A stretch of DNA of 64,000 nucleotides from Pedinophyceae sp. YPF-701 (GCA_916048055.1 CAJZHL010000019.1:434001-498000), one strand, 5' to 3'. Shown: positions 43,380 through 55,549, numbered from the stretch's first letter. Numbers and translations: made by a program. Notes: generated from the sequence alone by a model not told the origin.

Positions 43380-46300
43380 ATGCGCGGCCTGACGCGTTTG
43401 TTGGTGATCCTCGTCGCAGGGTGTGCGTGCGTAGGTGTCGCGAACGCAGAGGCCCTGCCGGCCGGCTTCGCGCGCATTTGGCATGGAGAGGACTTCAAGA
43501 ACGCCTTCCCGCAGGTACAGTGGCCTCACCGTCCGCTCACGCGGCCACGGATCCTGGCTGGCACCCTGCTGGCCCCGGGCCGCTGACGTTGACTGCGCCC
43601 CGGGCCTCCGGGCGATGGCGGGCGCAGCGGGCTGCCGCGCGTGCGAGCAGCGGTCTCGTCGCACCTGCTTCGCGGCGGACAGGCTGAAAACCGCGGCGCG
43701 CGAGGTCGACGGCACTCCTGCTTGGGGGTGCTGCTGCGTGCGCGCCGGGCCAGCCGTGACGGCGGCGCGCGGGCCCGCGTGGAATTCCCACCGCTGCGCA
43801 TCCTCCGCCGTCCGCCGTTCGTGCAGGATGGCGTTGCGGCGACGCAGATGCTCTTCGGCTCGAGGTGCGCCCCCCCCAGGGCTGAGTTGCCGTTTGCTTC
43901 CAATTGCGAACGTTGCAGGCGCAGCAGGATGGCGCGTGCGGGCTGCAGGGAACTCCGCGAGGCGCTCGCTTGCGCACGCCGTCATCCCGCCCCACGCACC
44001 GGAGGGGAGACGGCATTATCATCTCTCACATTAGGCCCGGCGGCAGCTCCAAACCCTGGACGAACCCTTTCTCGCCCCCCGCAGGATATTCACGAGCTTC
44101 GACGGCAACTACATGTTCGTATTTTCCGGAGTTCGAACGACGGTACGCCCCGCCACGCCCTGAGGCTCCCCGTGGGGAGCCTCCTCACAACACGCCCGAT
44201 CTTCGCCGACCGCGGTCACGGTCGGCGTCGATCATGGCCAGTACCGTTTCGTCCCGCACGGAGCCGGCACGTCACGGAAACCTGCTCCGCTGTTCAACCG
44301 CGCCCGACGCACACGCCCGGCCCGCCCCCCGCCGCGCAGTTCACGGGAACGGCACCGGAGGGCGTGACGAGCGTCGCGTCCGGCGGCGTGTTCGTCTACC
44401 GCTACGACGACTCCGCCGCGTCCACGACCAACCCGTGGACCCTCATCCAGACCATCGCGCCCCGCACGGCCCGGGCCGACGCCACGCTCGGCATCGGCGG
44501 CACGGACACCTCGACCACGACCAGGGTTTCGGCCCAGTTCGACTGGGAGTACTCGGCGCAGTGCACGTCGTCGCGGACGGGGTGTCTCGACTGGTTCTCG
44601 TCGGCGTCCGTCAACCAGGACGGAACCATCCTCGCGATCGGACTCAGCACGGCGTCGGTGCTGGGCGCGCCCGTGCAGACGCAGGACGGCACCACGCGCG
44701 CCAACGCGCGTCTCGGCAACGCCGGCGTCACGTACATCTACGAGAGGGTGATCGACACGACGGCGTCCGGGACGCCGCGCGCCGCCACCTTCTCGCACGT
44801 GTCGACGAAGGTCTCCTCCGTGCCCTCCGCCGGCGGCGCGTGCGGAACCTCGGTCGCGGTGCGAGGTACGCCCCCGGCTTTCAAAACACCCCCCCCCCCT
44901 GCCCCCTCCCGCTCGCGTCGCCGCGCAGCCGTCCGACGCGCCGCTGCCCCGGCCCTGCGTCCTGTGCAGGTGTGCGCGTCGTCACGGGGTGCCCCGGCGA
45001 TCACGTGGAGACGCGGCCGGACAGGGGGTTCCCAGGCACCGCTGCAGGCGCCACGGGGTCGGGCACGTACGTGCGCGGCACCGGCGTCGGCGCGGTCGAG
45101 ATCTTCCGCCGGGACGTCTCGACGGTGACCACGTACGCGGCGGGGTGGCAGCTGGACGTCCGCGTGACGCAGGAGGTGCCGAGCGTCGGGTTCGGGGCGT
45201 GGGTGGAGCTCTGGGACGGCGTGCTCGTCGTGCGCGACACCGCGAATCCCGGCAAGCTCCAGGTGTTCACGGAGACCGCGAGGAACGGCGTGACGGGGTG
45301 GGGTCTCGCGCAAGAGTTTTACCCTGGGCTGCTGTCGTCGGCGGCGGCGGCTGACATCAGGTTTGAGGGCGGGCTGCTGCACTACCGCGTCGTGGCGCCT
45401 GCAGGGAGCGTGTACGCGGGGCGGGAGCTGATTGTCAGCTACCAGTCGCTGACCAGCAACAACAAGGTGCGCCTGCAGCGTGTGGGAAGTTGCCTGGCTG
45501 GTGTGCGGTCCGTCGGCCACGTCCCCGCGACCTGACGCCCTGCATCCAAGTATGTGTCACGTGAGTTTCGCAGTGTACCACGCCGACCAGTTACCGCATC
45601 CCGAAGATGATCGTGGGCAACGACGGCGGGCTGATGGACGCGACCACGGACCTGTTCTGCACCCCGGAGACGGGCTGCGAGGTCGTCGACATCTCGTCCG
45701 AGTCCGCGACGACGTCGTGGCACCGCCTCGGTCGATACATCGCGGTCGGCAAGGCGGGCGACAGCTACTCGTTCCGCGAACCCCACCTCAACGACCGCCT
45801 GAACGTCAACTTCAACCTGCCCGTCAGCGGCAACTCGTACTACCAGGGCAACATCGACAACGCCGGCTCCGTCTACCTCTACGAGCAGCGGGCGAGCCTG
45901 GTGCGTGATCAGTCCACAGCCACTACCAATTCCCGACACTCATGTGGCCTCCGTTAACCTTGCATGCGATGTCAGCGCGCTGCACGGCCCCACGCTCGCT
46001 CCGGTGCCCCTCCTGTGTCGCCGCTCACGTTCGCCCCCGACCGTCCCGCGCGCTCCCGCAGGACTCGGCCAACCGGCTCGACACCGACAACTTCCTGCGC
46101 ACCACCGCGGGCATTCCGGCCGTCGACGCGGTGAACGCGTACCAGAACGTCCACTATCTGTCGAACCAGCGTCTCCGCCGGGCGTCCTTGACTCAGGGAG
46201 CGAGCTACGTGTACATCGGTCGCTACCAGCCCAAACACTTGTACTACAAGACATACTGCGGCGCCGCCGTGCGCATCAGCAAGCGCCACATCGTTGCAGG

Positions 46301-48179
46301 GTGCCCCGCGGATGCCGGCGTCACTTCCACGCCGGCCAACGACAACTCGAACGTGTACCGGAGCGCGGCGACCAACCACAACGACTACGCAGACCAGCTG
46401 TCGCTATACTTCGACGCGGCCGGAGGCACCGCGGACAAGGACGGCATGTTCCTCCAGTTCCCCCTCTCGACGCACGCGACGGCGCAGGACGCCGTCCGCG
46501 ACGCCGCCGACGTCCTGTACGGCCCCACGCTGTCGGCGACGGGCGGCTACGGCACCTGCATCGCCGGGGCCGGCACCGCGATTCTCGTCTCGGACCCGAA
46601 CGCGGACATCGGCTCCGTGGACCGCGCGGGCTTCGCGTACATCATCAACGGCGCGACCGGCGCGGTGATCGGTTCGATGTGCAGCGACAAGCCTGCCGTG
46701 GGTCTGCGCCTCGGGGGACAGTCGTGCGCGCTCTACCAGGACCCCGGCACTGGCAACTACTTCAGCGCGCTGTCGACGGACGCGTACTCCACGCGCACGA
46801 ACGCGCAGGGCGAGACGGTGAAGGTCGAAGTTGGCACCGTGGACTTGTTTGAGGGGACCACGTGGATTGCCCGCGTGCAGCCGCAGGGCGCGAGCCAGGG
46901 CATGAGCTTCGGCCGCGAAGCCAACTCGCTCGCGTTCATGCGCGCGAGCGGCACTCTGTTCCTCGTCGTCGCGGCGCCCGGCGACAACCTGGTGCAGGAC
47001 ACCGACAACAACGTGCACAGGACCCAGGACGCGTACAAGGCCGGCGCCGGGGCGCTTCATGTGTTCCGGCGCGTGCTGTCGACCACTGCGCCCCGGATCA
47101 ACTACGTCTTCGAGGCCAAGCTCGTCCCGTCGGACGCCTGGGGCTCCACCAACACGGCGAAGGCTTCGGACATCTTCACGGGCCGCGTGGGCATGGCGTT
47201 CGGCACCGGCGGCGTGCGCGCGCAGGACGACGCCGTGATGGCGGTGGCGCCGCGCGCGTCGCGGACGAACAACGCGCAGTATTACAACCCCGCGCTGGCG
47301 GCCAACGCGCAGGCGCAGGACGAGGCGCGCACCGGCGCGGCGTACCAGTGGGTCGTGTCGGGCACGGCGTCGCCGTTCACGTTCACGGAGACGCGGATCA
47401 CCTCCCCGGACCAGTACGCCCTGTACAACAAGAACGGCGGCGCGGCGGCCAACACGGCGGAGGTCGACCCGTACCGCGAGACGTTCGGCAAGAACGCGGC
47501 GTACTGCCCGAACGGGGACGCGCTGATCGCGACGTCCCTCCCCAGCATGTTCCACGAGGGGGCCGGGCAGGTCCTGTACTACCGGCGCGACTCTGCGACG
47601 GTGATGACGCCAGTCGGGAACTTCACGACTGACGAGGGGCCGAATGCCGGGATCGCGCTGGGCAGGGACTATCTCGCGTGCACGCTCTCGGGCTCGACGA
47701 CGTACGTGTGGGCGAGCGCGCGTGACCCGCGGCGGCCAGCAGGTGGGCCGACGCACGTGTACATGCTGGCGCTGGTGTTCAACACGGCCACGCCGCGGCG
47801 GCCGGTGGGGTACACGACGCCCGTGCGGTTCAACGTGGGGACGTCGGAGCGGCAGATGGCGGTGCTGGGCCTGACGCTGTTCTCGTCCGACGCCCAGGCG
47901 CGGCAGCTGCAGCCCAAGACGACCACGTTCGACGCTGTGCTTGACGCCGTGCAAGGGCGGGAGGGCGTGACGTTCGTGAACGCGACGGACAACATCTGGC
48001 AGTGCTCGACGTGCAGCCAGGGCACCGGGCCGTTCCCGATCGGGGCGATCCTGCGGTACGACGCCGTGCACGACATTGTGGTGGATTGGGACGGCAGCAT
48101 ACTGGCGGCCGCGGGGGCGGCGAGGCTCGCGGCGTGGCTCGGAGCCTGCGCCCTCCTCGCGCTCATGACTTTGGCATAG
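43380..48179 (+). CDS. Large secreted or membrane-anchored protein of unknown family
   Basis: Seven exons are 43380-43514, 43827-43864, 44085-44142, 44340-44865, 44970-45466, 45574-45900 and 46062-48179, about 1,232 residues with every phase consistent. The N-terminus is a signal peptide (about 23 residues, hydrophobic core LLVILVAGCACVGVA). The C-terminus ends in a hydrophobic stretch with no charged tail (LAAWLGACALLALMTLA), as in a GPI-anchor signal. Between them lies a beta-rich, Asp/Gly/Thr-rich ectodomain. Blades such as GGVFVYRYDD, GNAGVTYIYE, GAVEIFRR, GSVYLYEQ and GALHVFRR recur with GT.LAIG- or ILVSDP-like strands, which suggests an integrin-alpha/FG-GAP-like propeller. Cysteines are spaced as in extracellular proteins. 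The second exon is only 38 bp. The ligand and role are unknown. Confidence 0.75.
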
Positions 48180-48649
48180 AGCTCGCAGCACGCAGCTGGG
48201 AACAGCGCGACCCAGAAACGACACACTTGTGTGATGTATGTGATGCAAGACGCAAAACGGTCGCACGCCAGGGCGCAGCGGCGCCGAGGCGCGCACACTA
48301 AGCTCTATCAGCTCTTGGGCGCAGTTACATTCCGTACTTCGCCGTCCCGGGCGCAATGATCTTGTTGTGTACCTTGAGTACTGTCTCTGTACGTGCTGGG
48401 ACGCTGGCCGCTCGAGCGTCGTGTCGCGGCCTGCGCTCGTGACAGGCGTGCGCGAGCGTGCCTGTGTGGGAGCGTGCGTCCCGGGACGGCGGTGCCGCGT
48501 GTCTGACTGGACGGAAATAGGCCCCTTTGCTAGGGCTGGGACTCCGGGGAGCGGCCGGCGCCGCCCTCGTCACTCCGTGCGTCGTTGTTCCAACGAGTGG
48601 ACAGGAACAGCGTCTGAGGCTTCTCTAGCGAGGAAGCGCACGTAGAAAG
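48180..48649. other. Intergenic, nothing recognised
   Basis: About 470 bp between two plus-strand genes, presumably a 3' UTR and the promoter of the hydrolase gene. Confidence 0.35.
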
Positions 48650-50417
48650 ATGGTGTTCGCCGTGGGTGCGTCCAAGCCCCTCGTGTGGGCCGGGGCGCGC
48701 ACCAGGCCCCAGCGGGCGCGTCCCAGGACGGCAGCACCCGCTGTGCCTCGTTCCGTCCGCTGTCGAGCAGGTGAGTCGCTTCAACGCGAAACCGCGGCCC
48801 CCATGACCGCACGCCGCGCCACTCGGCGCTCTGAGGCCAAGGCAGAGAGCGCGCCCACGCTGCTGGCCCTCGAATCATTCCGCGATCATCCGACGACCAG
48901 CCGCCGCTGCTGTACGACCGCTCGGCGCCCGCACGCGCAGTTCGCATCGCACAGCCCCGCGCGTCCCGCTGCGGCGCTCGGACCCCACCAGGGATTCCTC
49001 CGCTCCTCGCACCCCGAAATCCGACAGCTACAGCCGCGCGCATGCTGACTTCTGCCATCCTGTTCTCGCGAGGATGCAGCTGCCGGGGAGGGCGATGCAG
49101 CGCAGGCGGCGTCGGTCGCGGACGTGGCGATGCCGCAGGGGCGCGTCACTGACGGGGGGTCGGAGCCGGGGGCGCCGCTTCCTGGGGAGGAGGTTGTGCG
49201 GTGGACGGAGTACGGGGCGCCCATCTACGAGGGCTACTACGAGTGGAAGAACGGGTGGCGCATCCGGTACCAGCGGTCGGGCGACTCGGGCCCCCCGGTG
49301 CTGCTTGTGCACGGGTTTGGCGGCAACTGCGACCACTGGCGGAAGAACACCGGCGAGCTCGGCAAGGCCGGCTGCCGCGCGTTCTCCATCGACCTCCTCG
49401 GGTGCGAGCACGCGCCCACCTGCCGGACGCATCGTTCGTGTGCATTTGATGACGCGAAGACAGGAATCCCCGATTGGCGTGGGCTTGCGCGTCCGCGGTG
49501 CAGGTACGGGTACTCCTCGAAGCCGTCGCCGAAGAACGCGGAGCCCAACTCGATCTACTGTTTCGAGAACTGGTCGGAGCAGCTCCGGCACTTCATCGAG
49601 ACCAAGATCGGGGAGCCCACGGCGGTGGTGTGCAACAGCGTCGGAGGCATCGCCGGGCTGCAGGCGGCCGTCGACGACCCCTCCCTCGTCACCTCCGTCG
49701 CCGTGCTCAACATCTCGCTGCGCATGGTGCGCCTCCTCGCCACCCCCGCCTGCCAACACGATGCCACGCGAACCGAGTGCACCTCCCCGCGCTGAACGGC
49801 TCTCCTCCCCCCCTCCCCTTCCTCCGCAGCTCCACGTGTCCAAGCAGGCGCCGCTCTCGCGCCCGTTCGTCGCCGCGTTCCAGCGCGTCCTGCGCGAGAC
49901 GGACATCGGCAAAGCCTTCTTCGGGAGCGTCGCCCAGCCCCGCACTGTCGGCAACATCCTCCGGCAGGCCTACCACGACCCCGCGACCGTCACCGACGAG
50001 CTCGTTGACTGCATCCTCAAGCCGGGCCTCCAGGACGGCGCCGTCGACGTGTTCCTCGACTTCATCAGTTATTCGGGCGGCCCGTTGCCGGAAGACTTGC
50101 TGCGCGAGGTGCGCCGTGCTCGCGACGTGCAGCCGTCGATGCGGAAGCGTGGGCGCGCGGCGAGCCGTGCGCTGAGCGCGGCGCGGCGGTGTTGGTTGCT
50201 TGCGCAGGTGCCAGTGCCGACGGTGGTGGTGTGGGGCGACAAGGACCCGTGGGAGAAGGTGGAGTGGGGCCGGGAGTTCGAGGCGTACCCGACCGTGAAG
50301 GAGTACATCGAGCTTCCTGGCGTAGGGCACTGCCCGCAGGACGAGCGGCCGGACCTGGTCAACCCCGTGCTCCTGGACTTCGTCGGAAAGTACCACCGGC
50401 CCGTCGCGTCGGGGTGA
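48650..50417 (+). CDS. Plastid alpha/beta hydrolase, chlorophyll-dephytylase-like group
   Basis: Exons 48650-48770, 49101-49401, 49504-49726, 49830-50108 and 50208-50417 give 377 residues. Exon 1 encodes an Ala/Arg/Pro-rich transit peptide ending near SVRCRA. The fold markers are in order: oxyanion loop LLVHGFGGNCDHW, AFSIDLLGYGYSSKP, nucleophile elbow VVCNSVGGIAG (Ser186), acid in VVVWGDKDPW and His349 in GVGHCPQDERP. The cap is helical. The pattern, especially GHCPQDERP, resembles plant plastid hydrolases such as CLD1 and its relatives that remove phytol from chlorophyll. The exact substrate cannot be assigned. The elbow has Cys-Asn before Ser-Val-Gly where GNS is usual. Confidence 0.78.
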
Positions 50418-50541
50418 ACGCGCGACTCGCTGTGATTGTCCTCGCCGGGCCGCCGTCGTTTGCAATTCGCTGACCTACAGGCAACCTCGCGCAACGAGCC
50501 ATGCACGTGCCAGTTCTCGAATTCGCTTGCATCCGGCGGCC

Positions 50542-52387
50542 TCACAAGTCCAGGACGCGCATCACCGCGCTGACCACACCCCAGTCGTGCCCGCGGGCCT
50601 GGAGCCAACTCGCGAGCCTCCTGCGCCGCGTGTCTCTCGCCATGCCCCCCGTGAGCCTCGCGCGCGCCTGCGCGCCCTCGAGCAGCTCCCGACTGCGCGA
50701 GAACCCCACGTCCTGCTCGTCCTCCGCGTGGTGCGGCACAAGCGGCGCGACGGACGCGGGAACGCGGGCCTCCTGCAAGACCTCCCGCCATGACTCAGGG
50801 TGCGACAGCGACTCGAAGGGACGGGCGCCGAAGTACTTGTCCGTCGCCTCGTCGACCACAGCCCGGGCGAGCAGCTCCTGGCGCACCGCGCGGTCGGCGA
50901 TTCGCCGCGGCGCCCACAGCGACTGTCTCCACTTGGATCGCACGAAATTCTGCAACAACGAAACGCGAAACGCAGCGTCGATGTCGGCACAAGCTTCGCG
51001 ATGGAACAAGCACGTGCGCAGACCGGTGGACCCGACGGACGGTCCGACAGCGTGCTCAGCAAACCCCCCCCCTCACCTCGGCGTACGCTTCGTCGTTGAG
51101 CAAGTCCAGCTCCTCCAGGCGCCGCACCGCTCGCTGCGCAACGTCCCGCGCGTGTCCGCGCTCCACCAGCCGCCGCTCCATCCACGCCGCGGACCGCTGC
51201 CGCGCCCCAAGATACCACACACTGTAGTTCATGCACCTCTGGTAACCCTCCTCCGGATCCTCGTCCTCCGCGGCCCCCTGCGCCGCTGCGTCGGTGCCCT
51301 CGTCGCCGCGTCCGGCCGCGGCGGCCCACGACCCGCTGAGCTTCCTCGCCCGCCGGCCGCGCTTTCGATGTTGCACACCTGTGTCGCTGCCCACCGCTTC
51401 ACCAGTGGGCTCGTCGCCGTCGCGCGCCGCTTCTGCGTCCAGCGCAGCGCCCGGTCTATCTGCCTCAGCTGCAACCTGACGCAGCAGCCGCAGCTTGTCC
51501 GCTTTCGTCGCGGCCAACTGGCTCGGCGCAGGCATGTCCCTCTTGCGGGCGCCTAGGGACCGCAAGACGATCTCCATCTCGTCCGTTCCCATCGCCGCTG
51601 TCCCGAAGCCTTCCTCACTCCCCCGCCCCACCCCATCCGACTCCCCCCCCTCCCATCCGGAACCCTCCCAGTCAGACTCGCTCTGACCCCCCTGCCACTG
51701 CGCTCGCCGCCGCGCCGGTCGACTCTGGCCCCCGCGCCGCCGCCCAGGGCCCGCGCCGTGCTCGTGCGCGCTCCGGGCGCCCCCGTCGCCCCGTCCCAGC
51801 CACGGCACGTCGTCCCCAGCGTCCAACATCTCCTGATCTGCAAAGGCGCCGTCATCGACGGCGTCCCACGCCTCCTCGCGCCAGAACTCTGCGTCATCGG
51901 ACACCGGCTGGCGCGGGGTCGCGCCGGTGTCCTCATCCCAAAAATCCCGCGCCCCGCGTGTCTCGGTGTCCTCGGCGGCTTCGGTAGCAGCGTCGCGGTC
52001 GTCCCTGAGCGCCGAGGTGAAGGCGTCCTCTTCCGCCGCGCGCCAGGCGCTCGATACGGCGCCGTTCTCGTCCCAGAAGTCGCCCTGGGCGGCCGCGGGC
52101 GTGGAGCGCAGGCGCGCACCGTGTTGCCGCCGGTACACATGTGCGTCCTGCCGCGTCAGAACGCGCCCTTCTTGCGGGTTCTGCGGCTGAGGCGGGCCGC
52201 TGTCCGATGGGCCACTCTCAGGTGTTTGCGGCGGAGCGTTGCGGCCTTTCGCGCAGCAGAAAAAGCGCGAAATGGGCACCCTGAGTCTCCACGGCTTCCC
52301 GGCACGCGAGCTGCCAGCGGCCGCAGAGCGCCTCATCTCATGCATTGCGTTGTGTATAGTCCGGGACCGTGCGAGAGATGCTATCAT
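50542..52387 (-). CDS. RecX-family protein with long disordered N-terminal region
   Basis: Exons 52387-51077 and 50949-50542 give about 572 residues from the ATG at 52387 (an in-frame ATG at 52336 is possible). The last 170 residues are a RecX domain of three-helix repeats: YSVWYLGARQRSAAWMERRL, ERGHARDVAQRAVRRLEELDLLND, VRSKWRQSLWAPRRIADRAV. The intron splits it in phase after AYAE. Bacterial RecX controls RecA, and plants carry an organelle-targeted homologue. The N-terminus (SRTIHNAMHEMRRSAAAGSS...RFFCC) could be a transit peptide. Between them lie some 350 disordered acidic residues with repeated FWDE-like motifs. Host-like GC content and an intron rule out bacterial contamination. It meets the hydrolase gene tail to tail. 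Confidence 0.78.
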
Positions 52388-52886
52388 AGCACGAGCCCGT
52401 TGCAAGACATCGCCAAACCCGCTGTGCTGTGGCGCAGGACTGAAGTCGAAATGCGCCGTGGGGCGGGAACTTTGGGTCCGTTTCACCTGCCTCCCGCATT
52501 CTACGTCGGCGCGCCGCGACCTTGTAAAGCAGCGGCAGACACACAGGGAAGCCCTCCGGGTGCCTTCTCCACATTATACTAAGAGCCTCGAGACGGCGGC
52601 GCAGAAGGCGAGAGCTGCGTGTGCGGCGTGGTCAGACAGAAGACCAGGAACTGGAGATGTCGTCTCTCAAATAGGGCGAACCTGTCAAGTAGATCAGTTG
52701 CCGCGTCGAGTTGCTCTGTTTCTCCGGTGCGTGGCGACGGTGATGCCGCACGCGCAGCGGGCGCAGAACCGTGCCCATCCTGAACGCTGAGACTTATTGG
52801 ATCGACGGATCGTGCAAGCCTACCGGGGCGGTCTGTCCAGCGCACGGGAGCGCTGTCCGCTCGAGCGATAGGCGTTGCGTTGCGTC
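52388..52886. other. Divergent promoter region
   Basis: About 500 bp between the RecX gene (minus) and the ANKRD39 gene (plus). No other feature was seen. Confidence 0.35.
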
Positions 52887-53613
52887 ATGCACGCGCATAG
52901 CGATGCGTGTCCGTGCTGCACGAAGCCGTCGTCGACGGCACAGACGCTCGACGAGATGGACTTCTTGAAGGGGGCGTGCAGCGCTGCGCAGGCACGGCAC
53001 GCACGCGGCCATGACGCAACTGCTCACGCACCCTGCACACACACACGCAGCAGCAGCCGTTTCCTTTCCGTCCCACAAGGAGACGCCATGGACTCAGAGC
53101 TACATTCTCAGTCGCCGTGCCCTGCTCTTGGTTGAACCACCTCGCGACGCTTTCAATGATATGTGTACCATATGACACTTGCAGTGTGGGGACGTAGAGA
53201 AGCTGCGCAGGCTGATCGAGAGGGACCCGGCGGTGGCCACAGGGGCAGGCGACGGTTCCGGCGGGTCGGGGTACACGCCGCTGCACTACGCGGCGCGCGG
53301 CGGGCACGATGCGTGTGTGCAGGTGCTCTTGTCGGCTGGCGCTGACGTCAACGCGCGCACGGGGGCCGGGCAAGCCACCCCGCTGCACCGCGCGGCGTAT
53401 ATGGGCCACGCCGGCACGCTCGACATCCTGCTCGCCGCGGGTGCGGACCCGGCAGCGCAGGACGCAGATGGCGCGACGCCGGGGCACAAGGCTGCCGCGC
53501 AGGGCCACAGCGCGGTCGCAGTTCGGCTGCTGGAGCACGGCAGGAGCGTGCGCTCGCTGCGGGACAAGCACGGGAAGACGGTGGACGACGTGCTGCGAGA
53601 TACGCGAGCCTAA
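52887..53613 (+). CDS. ANKRD39: Ankyrin-repeat protein, ANKRD39 homologue
   Basis: Exons 52887-52991 and 53185-53613 give 177 residues (human ANKRD39 has 183). The N-terminus carries the family hallmark: a Cys pair (CPCC) followed by QTLDEMDFLKGACSAAQ, matching QTLEEMDFERGIWSAA in ANKRD39. Four ankyrin repeats follow (GYTPLHYAARGGHDACVQVL, ATPLHRAAYMGHAGTLDILL, GATPGHKAAAQGHSAVAVRL). The intron at 52992-53184 needs a GC donor (CAG|GCACGG); with it the join KGACSAAQ/CGDVEKL is in phase and matches the family. The molecular role is unknown. It ends only 27 bp from the convergent cyclophilin-like gene. Confidence 0.83.
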
Positions 53614-53640
53614 TCACCAAAGTGTAATTGTAGCCCCTTC

Positions 53641-54856
53641 TCAGCTGTCGTCGTCGCTGCTGCTCTCGCTACCGCTCCCGCTGTCGCCCCCGAGCACCGC
53701 GTCCAGCATGCCACGGCCCTTCTTCGCCGCCGCGCCCCCCACACCCCCCTCCGCTGCCCGCTTCTGTCCCGCCACACTCCCCCCCCCCGTGCCCTTCTTC
53801 GCCGCCGCCGCCAAGCCGTGCGCGACCGCCGACGCCACCGTCTCCCGCTGCCGCCCCGCCGCCGCCTCCAGCGCCTTCCCAGCCGCCTGCACACCCCCCT
53901 TCCCAACCCCCAACTCCTCCTTCACCCCCTCCGCGTCGCACGCGCCGCACGCCACCACGCGCACGCTGCCCTCCGGCCGATCGTCCGGCGGTCGCGACGA
54001 CAGCTTCTGCAGCAGCTTGATCGCGTTCCCGCCCTTGTGGACGCGCCCCGCCACCTGGTACTCCTCGTCGAGCGGCAGGCTGCGGGTCAGACTGATCGCG
54101 AGGTGGTCGCCCGTGCGCTGGGCGAGAAGCAGACCCTCCTGCGTGCTCCGGAGCTGCCGGCAACGCTCCACGTCGTTGCGAACGCCCGTCTTCGGTGCGC
54201 CAAAGTACACTGCAAAGCCTGCAGGGCTCGCATCGATCGGGAGCGGGCCGTTTCGGTCCGAGCGCGTGGCGCGTGTACTGCGCAGCGTGCAGAGGGCGCG
54301 GGCGCGGGGCGGTGTGCGGTGTGGGGGCGGCGGCGCACCTGGGAGCAGCTTCGTGGCGTCGGTGTCGCGGATGGCCCTGGAGGCTCCTGGGCCGAGGCGG
54401 CCGCGCACGTACAAGGCGGCTTTGGGGGCGTAGTCGTCGAAGAGCTCGAAGACCAGGCGGTCGAGCGGTTTCGAGTTGTACGCCAGGTCCATGTAGACGT
54501 GCTGCCTGGTCGGTTCGCGCAGGGGCAGCGCCGGCACGCCTGCGCGCGGGGGAGCGCCGCAGGTCTAGTGTGGACGGTTCCGACGAACGACGGCGTCGGC
54601 GCTCGCTCGGTCTGCTGCTGGTTGCGAGAGAGAGAGAGAGAGACTCTTTGAAGACCTCAGGCTGGGCAATGCGGGCGGAGCACGCACCGTATTTATCGTC
54701 CTGGACCTTCCTCGAGTACTCCTCGACAGCGGGGTGCTTCCCGGTCTCCAGGTAGACCTGCATGTTCTTCTTGAGCTCGGCATTCGTGAAGCTCCCCCGC
54801 TGCTTCACTCTCTGGGCCACGGCCTCCTGCCGGAACTTGTTCCCGCCCTTCCCCAT
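53641..54856 (-). CDS. Degenerate cyclophilin-like protein
   Basis: Exons 54856-54688, 54539-54339 and 54218-53641 give 315 residues, all in phase. An N-terminal basic module (MGKGGNKFRQEAVAQRVKQR) precedes a cyclophilin-like domain. VYMDLAYNSKPLDRLVFELF matches the first strands, and GLLLAQRTGDHLAISLT with EEYQVAGRVHKGGNAIKLLQ matches the second half. The catalytic Arg of the FHR..GF.IQGGD block and the QFFI, W and HVVFG positions are not conserved, so prolyl isomerase activity is unlikely. The last 110 residues are Lys/Ala/Gly-rich with an NLS-like AAKKGRG and an acidic Ser tail (GSESSSDDDS), pointing to the nucleus. Confidence 0.65.
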
Positions 54857-55549
54857 CTCGCGGGCTGTGGGCCAGTGACAGCGCCAGTGCTCCCTTGCCC
54901 GCTCTCAAGCACCTGGGTCTCCCTCGGACCCTCTCCTTCAGCCCTGCTTTCCAGCGCGGCCTCCTTCGCGCATGCGCTGCGTCTCACGAAGTTCCGCGAC
55001 GCGATCGCTCTCTCACGCGCACTGCGTCCCCCGAGACAGAGCAGCGCGGCATTGAGCCCCTGGACGAGCAGCGACAGCCGCCGCGCCACTCCCCGGAGAC
55101 GTTGAGCTTCATCGCGGCCGGGGGCGCGCACAGCCGTCCTGAAGACGCCGCAACGCCGGGTCACGCAGCACATGCAGTGAGGAGGCAGCCAGGCTGATTT
55201 AGACCTCGCAAACGCACCGCATTACGTAGATAACGCCGTTTTTTATTCACTGCTTGGCTTATCAACGTCGTTTGTATCGACGCCCCCTGGCGCCAGGACC
55301 GCGCTCTGCCTCGCGGTGGCCAGCCTCGACATTCAGCCCGCACTGACATTGCGGCCGGAAGGTCGTGTCGCCCACGCTCGCCCGCACACGGGGACGCCCG
55401 CAAGCCCAGGGCGGGACTGCGAGGCTGCGGGCAGGCCACTGCGCGGACGCGCGTTTTGTACGCGGTGCTGCAGAGACGCTCATTAGAGCCTGCAGGCGCA
55501 CGCTCGTTCTGGGCCGTGTCGGGCTCGTGGAGCTGCCACGAGGGGCTAG
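54857..55549. other. Divergent promoter region
   Basis: About 690 bp between the cyclophilin-like gene (minus) and Pelota (plus). No other gene or repeat is supported. Confidence 0.35.

Noticed and set aside
50542-52387. RecX as bacterial contamination or very recent transfer
   Set aside because: It has a spliceosomal intron in phase, host GC content and a plausible organelle-targeting N-terminus, and plants are known to carry RecX.
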